64,000 nt of DNA from Mytilisepta virgata (lineage: Eukaryota > Mollusca > Bivalvia > Mytilida > Mytilidae). The stretch lies in contig CM051517.1 of assembly GCA_028015205.1 (NCBI GenBank), positions 44,961,135 through 45,025,134 of the forward strand, read 5' to 3'. The notes under the pieces were generated by a model. The model was not told where the DNA came from, made no database searches, and worked only from the letters and a program-made list of their open reading frames with translations. The first letter of the stretch is position 1. Each line of letters opens with the position of its first letter. The translations under genes and the position numbers were made by a program. This document shows positions 36,282 through 49,257 of the stretch, piece by piece.

Positions 36282-37375
36282 AGGATAGACATTGACTTAG
36301 TAAATCCAGCGAACGTCACAAATTCCTGTAAATCTATACAAACAAATAAGATAAACAATAAACATTGAATACGCAGAAGCAGGTCTGGCATCAACCTTTA
36401 ACAGCAAATACTGTCTTGGTAGATACATTTGTACATGTGTAAACTGAATATCACACCTTCCATTAATCCTATAAGAAACCAAAATAAACATTGACTTGGT
36501 AAAGCCACTGAACGTCACAACTTCTAGTAAATCTATAAATAAGATAAAGAATTGAATAGGTAGCATCAAATTTTGCGCCAACCTAATGTCTTGGTAGATA
36601 CATGTGTTCAATGAATACATGTACAACATCCTCAATTAATTCTACTACAAGCAGAATAAACATTGAATTGGTAGAGATACTGAAAATCGCACCCTTTATT
36701 TATTGGACAACAAATTGGATGAATATTCACTTGTTAGAGTCAAACCCTACACCAAACCTGTAACGACAAATATGGGCGTGAAAAAAATCTTGCAAATTGT
36801 CACCTGAGTGACTTTTTAAATTTTTTTGGCCCGAAGTTGAGATTACCATAAAAGGCTTGTTGTATATGTAGATAGCACTTGCTGTTTACTATCCATGCTT
36901 CCGTTAAGATTTGGTTACTCGCTTATGAAATATTTTACTACGAGGAGGCATTACGTTGTGCAAAATGTACATCTAAATGGAAAATAGCAAACGCACGTGC
37001 AATTACAAATCTTTTATAGTTAACGACGATCTCGACCAATAGAGTTTAACTTCCGCACCCTGATTAACATTTTCCCTGGTACATGTATATCTTTCGCGAT
37101 AGTATGATAAACAGTTGACTTAGTAAAGTCACACCCTGCACTAAACCCCTAAACCCGTAACGACAAATATGATAAACACTGACTTGGAAGAGTCGAGCCC
37201 TGCATTAAACCTATGACAACGAATAGGATAAACATTTACTTGTTAGAGACATTGAACAATCACACCCTCCATATACATGTAAAATGTAATACAGCTGTAA
37301 CAACAGATAGAATAAACACTGGCTTTTTATAAATACTGAACATATGTAAGAAATAAGATAAACATTGACTTAAGA
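36282..37375. repeat. Degenerate minisatellite, unit about 60-65 bp
   Basis: Recurrent GATAAACATTGACTTGGTA, then a short gap, ACTGAAC..TCACACCCTGCA and TAAACCTGTAACGACAAAT. Clearest units are at about 36282, 36480, 36652, 37107, 37163 and 37222. Interrupted around 36790-37100 by unrelated sequence. Confidence 0.7.
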
Positions 37376-38267
37376 GGGACATAAGGAATGATTTAGTACA
37401 AAAAGTACATAAATGGCTTTATGGACACTTATAAGCTTTCCAGTTATTTTTGGCTGAAAGATTGAAGCTACATATAACTTAGTTTGCATGGAAATATGTT
37501 CCTTGGTACCATGAAAGGTTCTTAATCGATGTCTAATATTGTCACTGTATATAATAAAACAATATGACAAAAATGGTTATCAATTGTTTTCTGTACAAAA
37601 ATCATTATATATGGTTAAAATTTTATATTTTCCAAAATCATGAACTATTGCCCGTTTTAATACTATTTAACAGGCTATGTTTTTTTTTTAATTTTTCTGT
37701 GTCCGGATTTGTTAATTTGTTACATGTGTAACTTTATTTTCGAGGAAAGATGCGATTGTCCCCGTCTGTCCGTCATACTTTCTTGTGATACATTTGTATA
37801 AACTCCTCCAATTAGGTTTTAGGATTTTTAACTATTGGGGCCCACATGGATAGAATTTATAAAATTGTAAATTTCATTGGGTATATTGATTTAATTTCCA
37901 ACAAGAATGACTACACACTATCTAGAGATCGGAAATAAGGTTTTATATTTTTTTACTTTGGGTAAGTACCCCAACTAGTTGCAGGGTGCAGGGATAACTG
38001 CATGTTTTCTAATGAAATTTGGAACTCGCTTACAAAATGTATGTTGTTTTTCACCCATGATTATGATAAAAAATCATTAAACAAACAAATGCGCCCATCT
38101 TAAACTGAGATTTAGACGACATACATATTGCTCGTAATTTAAAACCGTGATCGATGAAATTGTGTTCTATGTGTATTTCCAACACAAATATAATAATACA
38201 ACATAAATAAAATAATAATTTTTCGGTATAAGTAAATCTAAACGATAGGATTTGTCTGTGAATATCA
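37376..38267. other. AT-rich stretch, nothing recognised
   Basis: No gene or repeat supported. Confidence 0.5.
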
Positions 38268-38328
38268 ATTTTATTGTCCCGCGATCCGAGCTATTGCCCT
38301 CGGCTGCGTCTCATGGCAATAGTTGGTC
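38268..38328. repeat. Half-palindrome related to 167-270
   Basis: TTTTATTGTCCCGCGATCC, GAGCTATTGCC, a longer loop, then GGCAATAGTTGG mirror the inner half of the 167-270 hairpin, including the ATTGCC / GGCAATAGT centre. The outer GGGGAATAGT arm is missing. Confidence 0.5.
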
Positions 38329-38919
38329 CAATGTACTATCATACCGAGTCAATAAGCATAAGATATGTGCATTTGAAAGTACATGTAATCATATACCAAA
38401 TGGTACGCGTCAATTTCATTTCAGACAAAATGTGCATTTGATGCGATTCATATATTGTCAATACTTTACAGTATGCTGAAATCAAAGCATAAAATATATT
38501 TCAACTATAGAGTAATATAAGAAATTTTGAACTGATTCACTGCTATTGTTTTTGGATAATGATGTATTTTTAATTGAATTGCATAATATTACCATTTCTT
38601 AATGCATATTTTGTATGATGAGGTCAAATCCCAAAGGGTACATTTAACATGTTTAAACCCGATTGTTAAAAATAAACGTTTTTCGACTTGCGGGAAATTG
38701 GATAAAAATACAAATACATGTCAAGATCCATTTCCCCATGGAAGTAAAGATCTTCTACAGTAATGATTAAACTTTATATCGTAAAATTGTAGCAAAATGA
38801 AATTTTATTTTCTCAATTCTTTTAAATTCTAAAGTGGAATAGTCTTTAGTTAATTATCTAAATAATATATGCAGATCGTTTCAGGGACAAATTCGTACAA
38901 AAGCCCAGAAGGATCATAC

Positions 38920-39005
38920 GAGATTCGAAATTCGAGATTCAATATCCAAAGTTCGAAATTCGAAATCAGACATTCGATATCTAAAATTCGAGATTGGAAG
39001 TTTAA
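38920..39005. repeat. Degenerate ATTCGA short tandem repeat
   Basis: GAGATTCGAAATTCGAGATTC and variants (split as GAGATTCGAAATTCG and GAGATTC) recur with a period near 10-12 bases through CATTCGATATCTAAAATTCG. Confidence 0.7.
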
Positions 39006-40864
39006 CATTCAGAATAAAAATTTAGTTTTTCACAGTTTCCGGAAATTACTGTGTACTATAAATAGAACACTGATGAGATTTTTTTTATTTAAAGAAACTC
39101 CGTTACAAAATGTAAAAATTATTAATTGAGAATTTTAAGAAATAATATAGTTTTAGATGTTCTTATCAAAAGTTATCTTATATTTTCTAGATTTATGAGT
39201 TTTGCCATATAATACATGTATCACGGTTCAGTTCAGTTTACAGTGGTTTTTAGTTGACTTCACTTTAGTATTAACTACAGTACTATTGTATTTCCAATCT
39301 ATCCATTGCGGTATATCATGACAATGCCCACTTATACATGTAACAAAAACTCATCAATCTAGAAAATGTAAAATAATTATAATAGGTGCATTCTACTACT
39401 AGATAATTCTTAAAATGTTCAATTAATAACTTGTAAACAAGTTTCTATAAATATATCAAAATGGCATCAATGGTCTATTTCTATTTATCTCCAACAGTGA
39501 AAAGATATTTCCTTGGCCACAGACTATTCACAACTTAGAAGCTTTCCTCTGATTAGATCTAAAATTCAAGATATCGTATGATCCTACTGGGATTTCGTAG
39601 ATGCGACTACTTTAAAGAGTAAAATCAAACCCATTATATAAAAAATGTCCCTTTTCAAAATTACATATATAATGTACATAGATATTTCGTACCGCCGATT
39701 TTGAATTGTAAGTACTTGAGTGTATTATTCACTGAAGATAGCCAATGTGTCGCATTGTCATGATTTGTCACAGTGTTTGTATTGACCTTCCAAACTCTTG
39801 GTCAACAGCATACTTCAAAATGTGATTGTACAATAAGAGAACTAACTTTAGCCCGTAATATCGTAGAACCATCTTAATTTAAACTCAACACGGTTCTCGG
39901 TAAATAAATGATTAAGCTAGGGTATTTTTATATACTCTTGAATTCTACAAATTGACTCTGCTGATAATATATATAACTTTTTTTTTAAAACATGTTGCAG
40001 GTTTCGAATAAATTGATCAACCATCTACAAATATATTTTTTTTTAAACTGTTAGAACTGAATTTAATTAAAAATTACATTTAACAGGAAATAATAGCTAA
40101 ACGATAATTTGATTTTCACCAGGATGTGACAACAATTAATCTTATGAACGCTAATCCATTCTTTTTCAAAATTAAAGCAAACCGACTTTTCGAATGACTA
40201 TAGTGACCACCAGAAATCCCGTCTCGAAAAACAATGCATACATGTACATAAAAGTCTCAATTCGGTTAATTCTGTATTTATTTTATTCAATTCCTATTCC
40301 GCTTATTGTTTTGTGATTTTCAAGGATAACTTCATAAGTAAAAGAACAATTTCATTTTATAGTTAATAAACATGAAAGTCCCAAAAGAACCATCAGCGTT
40401 TTTTTTAAATGAACAATGCTTGTAAATCAAATAGGTACCATTGTGATTGAGTGACTTTATAATACATCATCCTGTTTTTTTTTTAAATGCAAAAATATGA
40501 CCACCTAGCGACAAATGTTTCATCTTCTTATTCATGCGAAAGTGCTAAACCCTAGTCAACATAGTATATTTTCAGCAGCAGCCAAGAAATTGTACTTGCA
40601 CATCGAATGTTATACCTTCGTGTTCAATATTCATCATGATCGTCAGTATGCTAAAATTTAGGCCATACCGGACAATCAATTACATACATTTACCTGTCCT
40701 GTGTGATCCATTACTCATATTATTATGATAATTCATTTCACTAATATTTTCAGGTTCATTAGAAATAAAAACCTACATTGTATGGTCGACAACTACAAAA
40801 AACATTTCAAAAAGATCTACTTTAGTAGAGCTAAAACACAAACATTTCTTGAAGCTGAAAAGTA
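39006..40864. other. AT-rich stretch, nothing recognised
   Basis: No gene or named repeat. Confidence 0.5.
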
Positions 40865-41655
40865 ATACCATGGCAGATAGACTATTAAATAAGAGGGGGT
40901 TAATTTTTCCATGGTAAGCGGGGTCAGAATACCATGATAGATAAATTTTTAAATTACAGGGGGTTAATTTTTCCATGGTTTTGGTGGTCAGAATACAAAA
41001 GCAAATAAATTAAGTTTTAATTTATAGGGGGTTCATTTCTCCATGGTTAGGGGGGTTAAAATACCATGGCAGATACACTTTTTAATTAAAGTTGTACATT
41101 TTCTCCTGTTTGGATGGTTGCAAAGGGGGTGGGGAGGGGGGGGGGGGGGGGGGGTAACACACCATAGCAGATAAACTTTGAAATATTACTTGGATGTAAT
41201 TTTTCCATGGTTATGGAGGTCAGAATACTAAGGCAGATAAACTATTAAATCACAGGGGGTTCATTTTCCCATAACCAGGGGGTTGAAATACCATGGCAGA
41301 TACACATTTTTAATTAAAGATGTACATTTTCTCCTGTTTGGATGGTTGGAAAGGGGGGGAGGGGAATTGGTTAACACACCATGGCAGATATACTTTGAAA
41401 TATTACTTGGGTGTAATTGTTTCATGGTTATGGAGGTCAGAATACTAAGGAAGATAAACTATTAAATCACAGGGGGTTCATTTTTCCATAATCAGGGGGT
41501 TAAAATACCATGGCAGATACACATTTTTAATTTAAGGGGGTTCATTTTTTCCATGGTTTGGGGTTAAAATACCACGGCAGATAAACTTTGAAATATACCT
41601 GCAGGGGGTTCATTTTTCTATGGCAGAGAAACTTTTAAATTATATGGGGTTCATT
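40865..41655. repeat. Minisatellite with CCATGG units and a higher-order period
   Basis: About eleven degenerate units of 60-70 bp with ATACCATGGCAGATA, AACTTTTAAATTA and GGGGGTTCATTTTTCCATGG. A larger unit of about 234 bp is seen from the twin GTACATTTTCTCCTGTTTGG blocks at about 41087 and 41321. G runs (about 41127-41154 and 41352-41363) follow each. Open frames here are echoes of the array. Confidence 0.85.
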
Positions 41656-41720
41656 AAATTGGTGATTAAACTGCATGGGAATTCCCGCCGTTTTTTACAT
41701 TTATTTGGAAGATAAACTTT

Positions 41721-41910
41721 AAATGGCATTCATGTAAACAAAATGCGTAGCAACGGTATTTTCTTGAGGTTTTATTTGAAAATTATGGGAGAAACAGATT
41801 AAATTTTAGATTTTAACACGCTCGCTAAAGCTAGCGTGTTGAAAATAAAAAAAATAGCTATCTCGGGTGGATAAATTCCATAACTCACTCGTACCTGAAG
41901 GAGAATCTAT
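41721..41910 (-). mobile_element. Palindromic element family Q, minus copy
   Basis: On the minus strand it begins AGATTCTCCTTCAGGTACGA, then GTGAGTTATGGAATTT, a GCTAGCTTTAGCGAGCGTGTT hairpin (AACACGCTCGC / AGCTAGCGTGTT on plus), then AAAACCTCAAGAAAAT and TTTGTTTACATGAA. The same order occurs on the plus strand at 59145-59385, where the full palindrome is preserved. Here the second terminal arm is lost. Confidence 0.7.
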
Positions 41911-42707
41911 ATATAATACGTGCACTGTACATAGAAGAATCTAAGCAGACAGCGTTAGATAATTTGCAAAATAATAGTGCGTACGATCAGTGATATCTTT
42001 AGGGAACTTTGACGTTATCGATGACAGGACACATTTGTTCGATCTACGATTTCGAACCGTAAATCAACGAAAAATCCCCGAATCCAATTATACAAGAAAG
42101 TAATTGTTGATATATAATATATTGTGTATCATTTATCTGTCTGTGGCTATTTTCTTTCTTTCAAGGCTGGTTATAAGGGTATGAGTACAAGAGAAAAGTA
42201 ATAATGCTTGGCATGATATATCCATCAATCAATACATTTTTCATTAATACGAATAAAACCTTTGTACAAGCAAACTTCGGCCATTTTTATGAAAATTGCA
42301 GGAATCCAACCTTCTGCCTATATGTTATTACTCTTGTTCTAAATTTCATTATAGCACACAAACGGTGGTGAACAATTTCTGCATTTTCGATAAAACATTC
42401 GCTAGTGATGTTTATTAAAACACTGGGTCTAAAGAACAGACACAGCACACATAAAAAGCATCCCAAAAACCATGAGAGGAACTTTGATTCTAGGAAAGTT
42501 ACATTACAACCTATTTGAAAACTAAAAATGTTTTGAATATTGTATCTAATTAAATCATTCAGGTACGATAGCAGTGGTCCTGGAATTTCGAATACCCAAA
42601 TGTAGTAACCAAATTTCCTCAACAATTTGTTTTGTTATTTTGTCACATACATGTATACAAATATAAACCATATAGCTAGTTCCAAAACTGTGGAATGCTG
42701 AAATGAA
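41911..42707. other. AT-rich stretch, nothing recognised
   Basis: No gene or repeat supported. Confidence 0.5.
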
Positions 42708-42823
42708 CGGTACTCGATATTTAGAATCCTGAAACATGAAAAGTCGTACAATTTTCAGACGTAAACGGTACTCGATATTAAAAATCCTAAACCATGAAAA
42801 GTCGTACAATGTTCAGACGTTTT
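42708..42823. repeat. 58-bp tandem duplication
   Basis: Two units start CGGTACTCGATATT at 42708 and 42766. Each contains CATGAAAAGTCGTACAAT and TTCAGACGT. Confidence 0.9.
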
Positions 42824-43117
42824 TACAAGAATTCCAAATTTAATTATTTAGGTAATTGCTTTCAAGAAGCTTTATTTCATTAATACTTCTTTTGAAATGA
42901 CTTTTATGAAAACTTATTACCTCAATTTATGGCATGCTGTTTCGGAGATAATATTAATGTTCAATTGCTTGCCGTGAGTTACATTGTGGATAGTGCTAGT
43001 TTGATCCAGTATTACACAATTATTGCCTTATCTTCTGTCAAAACAACAGAAAACGATTTCAGCATGAATTCTGGTGATACTGTCAGGAACATTATATTTA
43101 TTCTATGATAAAGATGG

Positions 43118-43231
43118 TTGATCGTATAACGCACCAAACCACACGCACAAGATTCGTACGAAAAACACATCATACGATTCATAAAAACGATTCTCATGTT
43201 ACAAGCAAACCGCACAATGCACGTTGCACGA
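43118..43231 (+). repeat. Unclassified dispersed repeat, family U, copy 2
   Basis: GTTGATCGTATAACGCACC, ACACGCACAAGATTC and GCACGTTGCACG pair with 33158-33275. Nothing known about its origin. Confidence 0.55.
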
Positions 43232-44019
43232 TTTAAAAATAATTACACTATTGGTATAATAAAGGAAAATCACGAAGCGAATCTATTATATTTTATATTT
43301 CAAACAGGTAATTTCATATGATATTAAAGTAATAAAAATGAAAATATGAAAATTGATCACAGAGAGGTTCTTTTAAGGAAGCAAGTGGATTTAAAAACTT
43401 CTTATCTTATAATAGATCAGGGGCCGGTAACAAGAAGCAATCTTAATACAATCTTAATCGTAAGTAGTACGTAACTAGAAACAATCTTACACTTCTCTTG
43501 GAATGATTGACAACCCTTAACATCTTGAAAATCACCCCTCTTTGCATACCCTTACAATAAACTTAATAGTTTGGGTAACACGAAACCATCTTATTTTTTT
43601 CAACAATTAGATTGTTGGATACACTTAATCGTTTAAGAGCGTACCACTAACGTTTCTTAAATGTCTCTTTCCTAAGGGTGGTCTAGAGCATCCTCTGAAC
43701 GATCTAAGTGACACTGATTGAAGAAAAGGCATGACTTTGATGTATCTATATGCGTAACGCTTGCTTCCGATGAAATCCATAGAAACGCTTGCGTTCCTCT
43801 TTCGTAAACGCTTTCTTTCCGATTTTCCTACCACAGAATCGCAGATACTTGTGAAGTAAATAAAAGACCAAATTTCCTGACTGAATTTGTGTTAATTCAA
43901 CGGAAGAATACAAATATTTAGGCATGTCTTTTAATTGTTAACAGTGAAGTCGAAAGCTGAACGATTGCCATTTTCCTTAATATACAAAGTAAACAAGCGT
44001 CATCATGCACAATATAAAG
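43232..44019. other. Stretch with repeated AACAATCTTA motifs
   Basis: GTAACAAGAAGCAATCTTA (about 43430), GTAACTAGAAACAATCTTA (about 43471) and GTAACACGAAACCATCTTA (about 43576) are direct relatives inside about 170 bp that begins CAGGGGCCGG. It may be a decayed MITE. No clear ends. No gene. Confidence 0.4.
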
Positions 44020-44215
44020 CCCGATTTTGAGGGGGGTGGGATTTTCTGGCCCTGATTATGTGGAAAAAAATAATTTGGCCAGCACTTGGAGTGAAAAAAA
44101 TAATCTGACCCGCATTTTGGCCATTAGAAAAAAAAAAAAGAATTTCCAAACAAACTTTCCCTGTACAAAGCATATAGAAAAAAAATCTGACTCGCATCAA
44201 AAACCGAGCCCATCA
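44020..44215. repeat. G-run and A-run repeat segment
   Basis: GGGGGGTGGGATTTTCTGG followed by GAAAAAAATAATTTGG and GAAAAAAATAATCTGACCC-type blocks. It is the same style as the MITE at 26141-26399 (GGGATTTTTTTAG, AAAAAAATAATCTG). The terminal repeats are not visible. Confidence 0.5.
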
Positions 44216-44890
44216 TTATCATTTGCTAACAAAAAATCAACGTCGAACAAGCATGTTGCATGAACAACCATTTCAAATTTATCAAAGGAGGGGAGCATCA
44301 TAAAAAACGAGTCAACACCTTATTCGGATGATAACCGACACGCGATTGGTCGAATAAAAAAGTTTGGTAATTTTTTTACCAGTCGCATGTCGATTTTCAG
44401 CCGAAAAAGTTCAGGACCTCTGCTTTTATTAAGCTATGAAATAGGTATATAATCGACCATTTCCAATTTTCCTTTGATTCTATAGAGGGTCTGTAAGGGT
44501 AGGTTAAACCCATAGATTTATTATTTTCAACGTTTATATAAAATATCATTATTCATAAAAGTGATTATCAATATAAAATTTCAAATGAATGTAAATAACC
44601 TTATCAGCGATTATCTACTGTTTTGCACAATAATAGTTTTGGTTTACACTCAAGATGCCAATGTTTGACTAGGTTCTTTCTCCTTTTTTATAACTGAAGT
44701 TTTGTAACATGGGTTTTAAAGTGGTATAGATAAAAGCATATCATATGAATTATATAATATGTCTGTGATAAAATTGATAAATGAAATATTATCATATTTT
44801 AATCTATACTATTTATATGTACATGTAGCTGGGATGTGCCTGGTTGACGAAAACAACCCGAAAAGAAACAAAAAACTTTTAAAGAATATA
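44216..44890. other. AT-rich stretch, nothing recognised
   Basis: No gene or repeat supported. Confidence 0.5.
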
Positions 44891-45113
44891 TGCCGAAGCC
44901 GCAAAACGGTGGGAAAAGTCACAAATTCGAAATCCAAGGAAAAGACAAAGTCATGAGAACGGAACACACGAAACAAAGGCCACAAGGACACATGTATAAC
45001 CAAATGAATACAAAACATAAATATATATAAACTAAACAAAAACAGAACAAGACAGCACAAAAACCAAAGCACTAGCAATGTGAATTCCCATTAAAAACCG
45101 GGAGTGGCATCAT
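44891..45113 (-). mobile_element. Detached 3' region of RT element (family P)
   Basis: It aligns along its length with 54205-54450: CCGAAGCCGCAAAACGGTGG, AAGTCACAAATTCGAAATCC, GGAAAAGACAAAG, AGAACAAGACAGCACA, CACTAGCAATGTGAA and ACCGGGAGTGGCATCA on the plus strand. The CCGGGAGTGRCATCA end matches the TGATGTCACTCCCGG block after the RT stop at 49320. No coding part. Confidence 0.7.
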
Positions 45114-48100
45114 GTTTTGATAATGCAAACCATCTTATGATTTGGCACTATTGATTAGGTGATGTTTGTACTGACGGATAGTTTCTCTTGCATATATCAA
45201 GTACTCACTTGCATTTCGGCGGTTGCGACGTGATTTGCATGCGCTATTCATTGAAAATTAATTGTAAAAATTATACGCTTGGTATCCGCCCAGTAAGATG
45301 TTGGCCTCGGTTATGTCCATCTTGTTTAGGTTTGTTTTTGTTGAAGCTTTTTTCAAACAATGTTTCATAATGTTCGACTTTCCAAAATCATGAGAATCAG
45401 TGTACTGACTATTCGGTTGTACTCTATAAATGTGCTTGTGTATTTTTATAATACATCACAAACTATCATTTTCAGCTAACATTATTATTTTGTATTTACA
45501 TAGAAACTATTTTGTTACAAGGTACAAGGTACATGTAATTCGATGAAAAGTAAATTTAAATTGGTTAATATAGATAATAAATAAACTAACTATAATTATA
45601 CGCGGTACCCGTGTGTCAATTTAATTACGATGACTGCGATATCATAACTAGTTGTGAAGATATTTAATATCGACACACACAATACAAGTCATAGACTAGG
45701 TCTGAATAAAACATGGAGGTTACTTACCTATTTTATTCTTCTGGAATCTTCCTCTAGTTTATTTTCAGAAGTAATCACACAGGTGGGTAATAAATGCTCG
45801 ATCAAAGGCGCCATAATTTTCAAATCATTTTCTCATCACATAGTAACACAGAACATAAAATATCAGATGTGATAAAGCACAACAGTGAGATATTAGATCA
45901 ACACGGAAGTATTGTTCTCAATTTTTTCGTTGAAACTTCTTCTCTTCTAACGTCTACAGTTAACTGTTTATTTTCAACTGCAACAGAAACATATTGTTTT
46001 AAGTATTTGAAGTAATGAAGTATGTATTCTATCAAAAAAAAAAAAAAAAATCCGATTGATAAAAATATAACGATATCCTACAGACACAAGAAATAGCTTG
46101 TCTAAGAAAATACTGATATTAAAAATGCAATAGAAGTCCCTCACCAAATCGAAATAAACATTGTATTTTATATGAAAAAATATGAGACATTGTTATTGTC
46201 TAGGGTAAGAACGATTTCATAATGATAGGCTTTTCGAATAGGTTTATTCAAAAGAAAAAAGAAGCGGATTAGTACATTTTTTATATTTACATCCCTTAAA
46301 GACAATTCAACCGAAGACATTGTGGTGCAGAAACTTGTTTTTTAATGTTTTTCTCAAAAGCTCTCATTGAATCTAGTCAATGTGTTCATTTTATTATTAA
46401 TTCGGCGGTTATAATAGTATTTATTGAAGGACATATACACTAGTTTCGGTCTCGGAGTGTTGTACAATTGTCTATACGATATACGATGGTTCACGGTTTC
46501 TTACTGGTTCTTGTTTTATTTTAAAAATGCATACTCCAACATCTTTCGACAAATGCAACCGAAAGATTTCGGTCGAATATACAAATATAAACAATACCAG
46601 TCTCAAATATGCGATAGTACTGTAATTACACTCTAATCGGATATGTTTTCGTGGAGTTCTGGTTGTATTCTTACAATTCGGGTACGAAAGAAAAGAGATA
46701 TATATTCAAACCAATGAAATCATCTACCGAGCCTTTCACCATTCTTATAGGAAACATTCGATATATGTACATGTATAACAAGAACGAAAAGTCTTGCCGT
46801 GTACTATGATCTATCTGGAAAATCTTGAGCAACATCGAAAAGGCTCATTGTTTACAACTGAGTTCCTGAGTTAATGAAATCATTTGCAAGACAATAGATA
46901 AATAAGAAAAAAGAAAAAGAAAAAAAAAAACAAAACAGAAAAAACTGATTCAAGTTAGGGTCACTATATATGAATCATTGTAATGACTATTTAATGACTT
47001 CGTAGAGGCTAAGTTACATGTGCAAGGCAAAATATCCCGACCATGCCCAATCTGGAGCTACAGTTTGGGTGCGTCCAAAATAGAATCTGCAAAAAATATA
47101 CATAAAAAATAGGACACTTAGGACACAGTGTAAGACAGGCTTATTTTCGGAAAATAACAGTGTTGTTTTTTCCCTTGATTTTGTATACAATCTGATGACC
47201 AACCATTACAACTAAACGACAATTGATACATGTACATGGAACTTCTGTGCAATGCGATGATATTCTTCTGTGTTTTCAAGTATTTCTACATCCGTCAAAA
47301 TTAAACAATAATGCAAAATGTAGAATAAATGATTTGTTAAGGTTTGCTATTCATGCACAATTCGAGTTGTTCATTTTTAAATTAAATTTTACAAACATTC
47401 TTCAATAGATAAAAGGCACTGGATTTTATCTAAATAAACTTTACAGATTCATTGCACCTGTGATGTGATGTTCAGCAGAACAGATTGGTTCAAGATAAAG
47501 TTTGTAAATTAGACTGATCAGATCAATACTGTAAACAACTATGATGAAAGAAAAGTTAATTTGTTAAAACACAACAGGTCATTTGAATTTTTACCTACCA
47601 GTGCTTTTTATCATTGCATTCCTCTTTATTATTTTTGGAAAATATATAAAAGTTTTGAAAAAATACCGTCTGTCCATCATAAATTGTCATTCTTTTTTTC
47701 GGGAATATTTTAAACATATACATGTAGTGTTATTGTATCTTTTATTTCCATTTTAATACATGATGCTCTGGTAACAAATTTACTGTTTTCTATGTTTTTT
47801 TGGTTTTTATTTTTATGAAACTGTTTCTTTAATAAATGTTGTCATATTAATAAGCAGACGCTGATCATATGGTTTTTATAATTTTTGAAGGGCATTTCGA
47901 GTTCATATCCATATTAATCTAACATAAACATTAATTAAGATATGTATATTGCTTCCAACACATTTAATTTTCTGCTAGGAATGATCAGTATTTGTCACTA
48001 TATGTTTTACGACACAGTACAATATAACCAAATGTAAATTACCATTGTTCATATATTTTCTTCCAATTTATGAACAGTATTCAACTAGTTAAAGGTGGCC

Positions 48101-48457
48101 AGAAACTGGAAAAGAAAAGAGAACTGTTCATGGTCTGTATATGTAATAATTGAACTAATTAACTTATCAATAGTATTTTTTTATTTGGCATGGAAATATA
48201 TATAAAAAAGAGAAGTCAACTGAAGATAAAATTTTCATTTTTTTAAAATAGATATGTTGCTTTTAATAAAGTTTGATGGACTATTTGATAGCGGTAATAA
48301 CCACACTAAGAGAACCTATCACATTTAATTGCTTACCTAAAAGTACAATTTAGTTTTTTCTAAAATAAAAGAACTCAAATTTAGATTTATTCATTCTGTC
48401 CAAGATCACATCAATCTTATGCAGACTGACACTGATGAAAAAAATAATTTTCATAGT
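45114..48457. other. AT-rich stretch, nothing recognised
   Basis: An A run lies at about 46034 and an A-rich tract at about 46909-46930. Frames up to 73 codons have no domain. No gene called. Confidence 0.5.
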
Positions 48458-49257
48458 ATTAAAATCTTTGATTTCTCTTCGCTGTACATGTACATGATCT
48501 AATTCAAAAATGTTTCTAGACTAAAAAAGGGATAATAAAATACGCCTATCTGGTATTAGTTAAGGAAAATGCATATTTCATCGAAAACGTCACTGATTCT
48601 AAGAAAACATATTCTGAGGATGATGTTGTAACCATAATGGGATATCTATTCTACAATACATTTGTTGAGTTTGTTGAAGAACAGTTCTTTAAGCAGTGTT
48701 GGAATTTTAAGAGGGCAGACCTGTTCTTATTTTCGTATGCAGCTAAGTTTATACAAGGACTACTACAGAAAAAAGAGAAAGCACTAGCCCAGTCCTTTAA
48801 TTTCAATTTCCGCTATATACATGTAGATGATGTTCTATCTCTTAAACATCTATGAAGATTAGCTACAGCTTATCTACCTTAATGTACTTGATGTACTACA
48901 TTTCAACTTCATACCCTGATTTATACTTACAATGTATACGATAAATGGCGATTGCAATCAAAACCTTATGACAAACCTGATGATTTTAACTTTCCAATTG
49001 TAAACTTTGTCTTGGTAGTAACATACCAACGTCTGCAACTTATGATGTTTACATTTCCCAATTGATTCTTTACTGTCTTGCAAGTGATTTGGACGTAGAA
49101 GTTACTGTCAAAGTTATGTTCCGATTACATTATGTTACATGTAATACCGTTCGAGAAATTTTACAGTCGTTATCACGACCAACACAAACTTTCTATCTCA
49201 CAAATGAGAATAGATATCTTGTGTAAGATTTCAAATCTTACTGGACACTCTATCTGA
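48458..49257 (+). pseudogene. Broken reverse transcriptase, probably Penelope-like (family P)
   Basis: Motif A IKIFDFSSLY (first catalytic Asp, about 48470) lies in one frame. A second frame open from 48520 reads LVKENAYFIENVTDSKK, YSEDDVV, then RADLFLFSYAAKFIQGLLQK and SFNFNFRYIHVDDVLSL. The family normally has a GIPMGTNCAP-type segment before ADLFL; that segment is gone. The catalytic YIDD is split by two extra residues (HV) coded by CATGTA at 48820-48825. After 48855 the frame breaks. Pieces DKPDDFNFPIVNF (about 48970), YDVYISQLIL (about 49040) and FYSRYHDQHKLSISQM (about 49160) follow in family order to a TGA at 49255-49257. Assignment to Penelope-like elements is from memory of the family; no GIY-YIG endonuclease is seen. 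It cannot be active. Confidence 0.8.

Noticed and set aside
39072..39100. Second CTGATGA..GAAAC candidate hammerhead
   Set aside because: The segment between the core strands (GATTTTTTTTATTTAAA) forms no convincing stem II and no stem I or III is visible. Chance match in AT-rich DNA.
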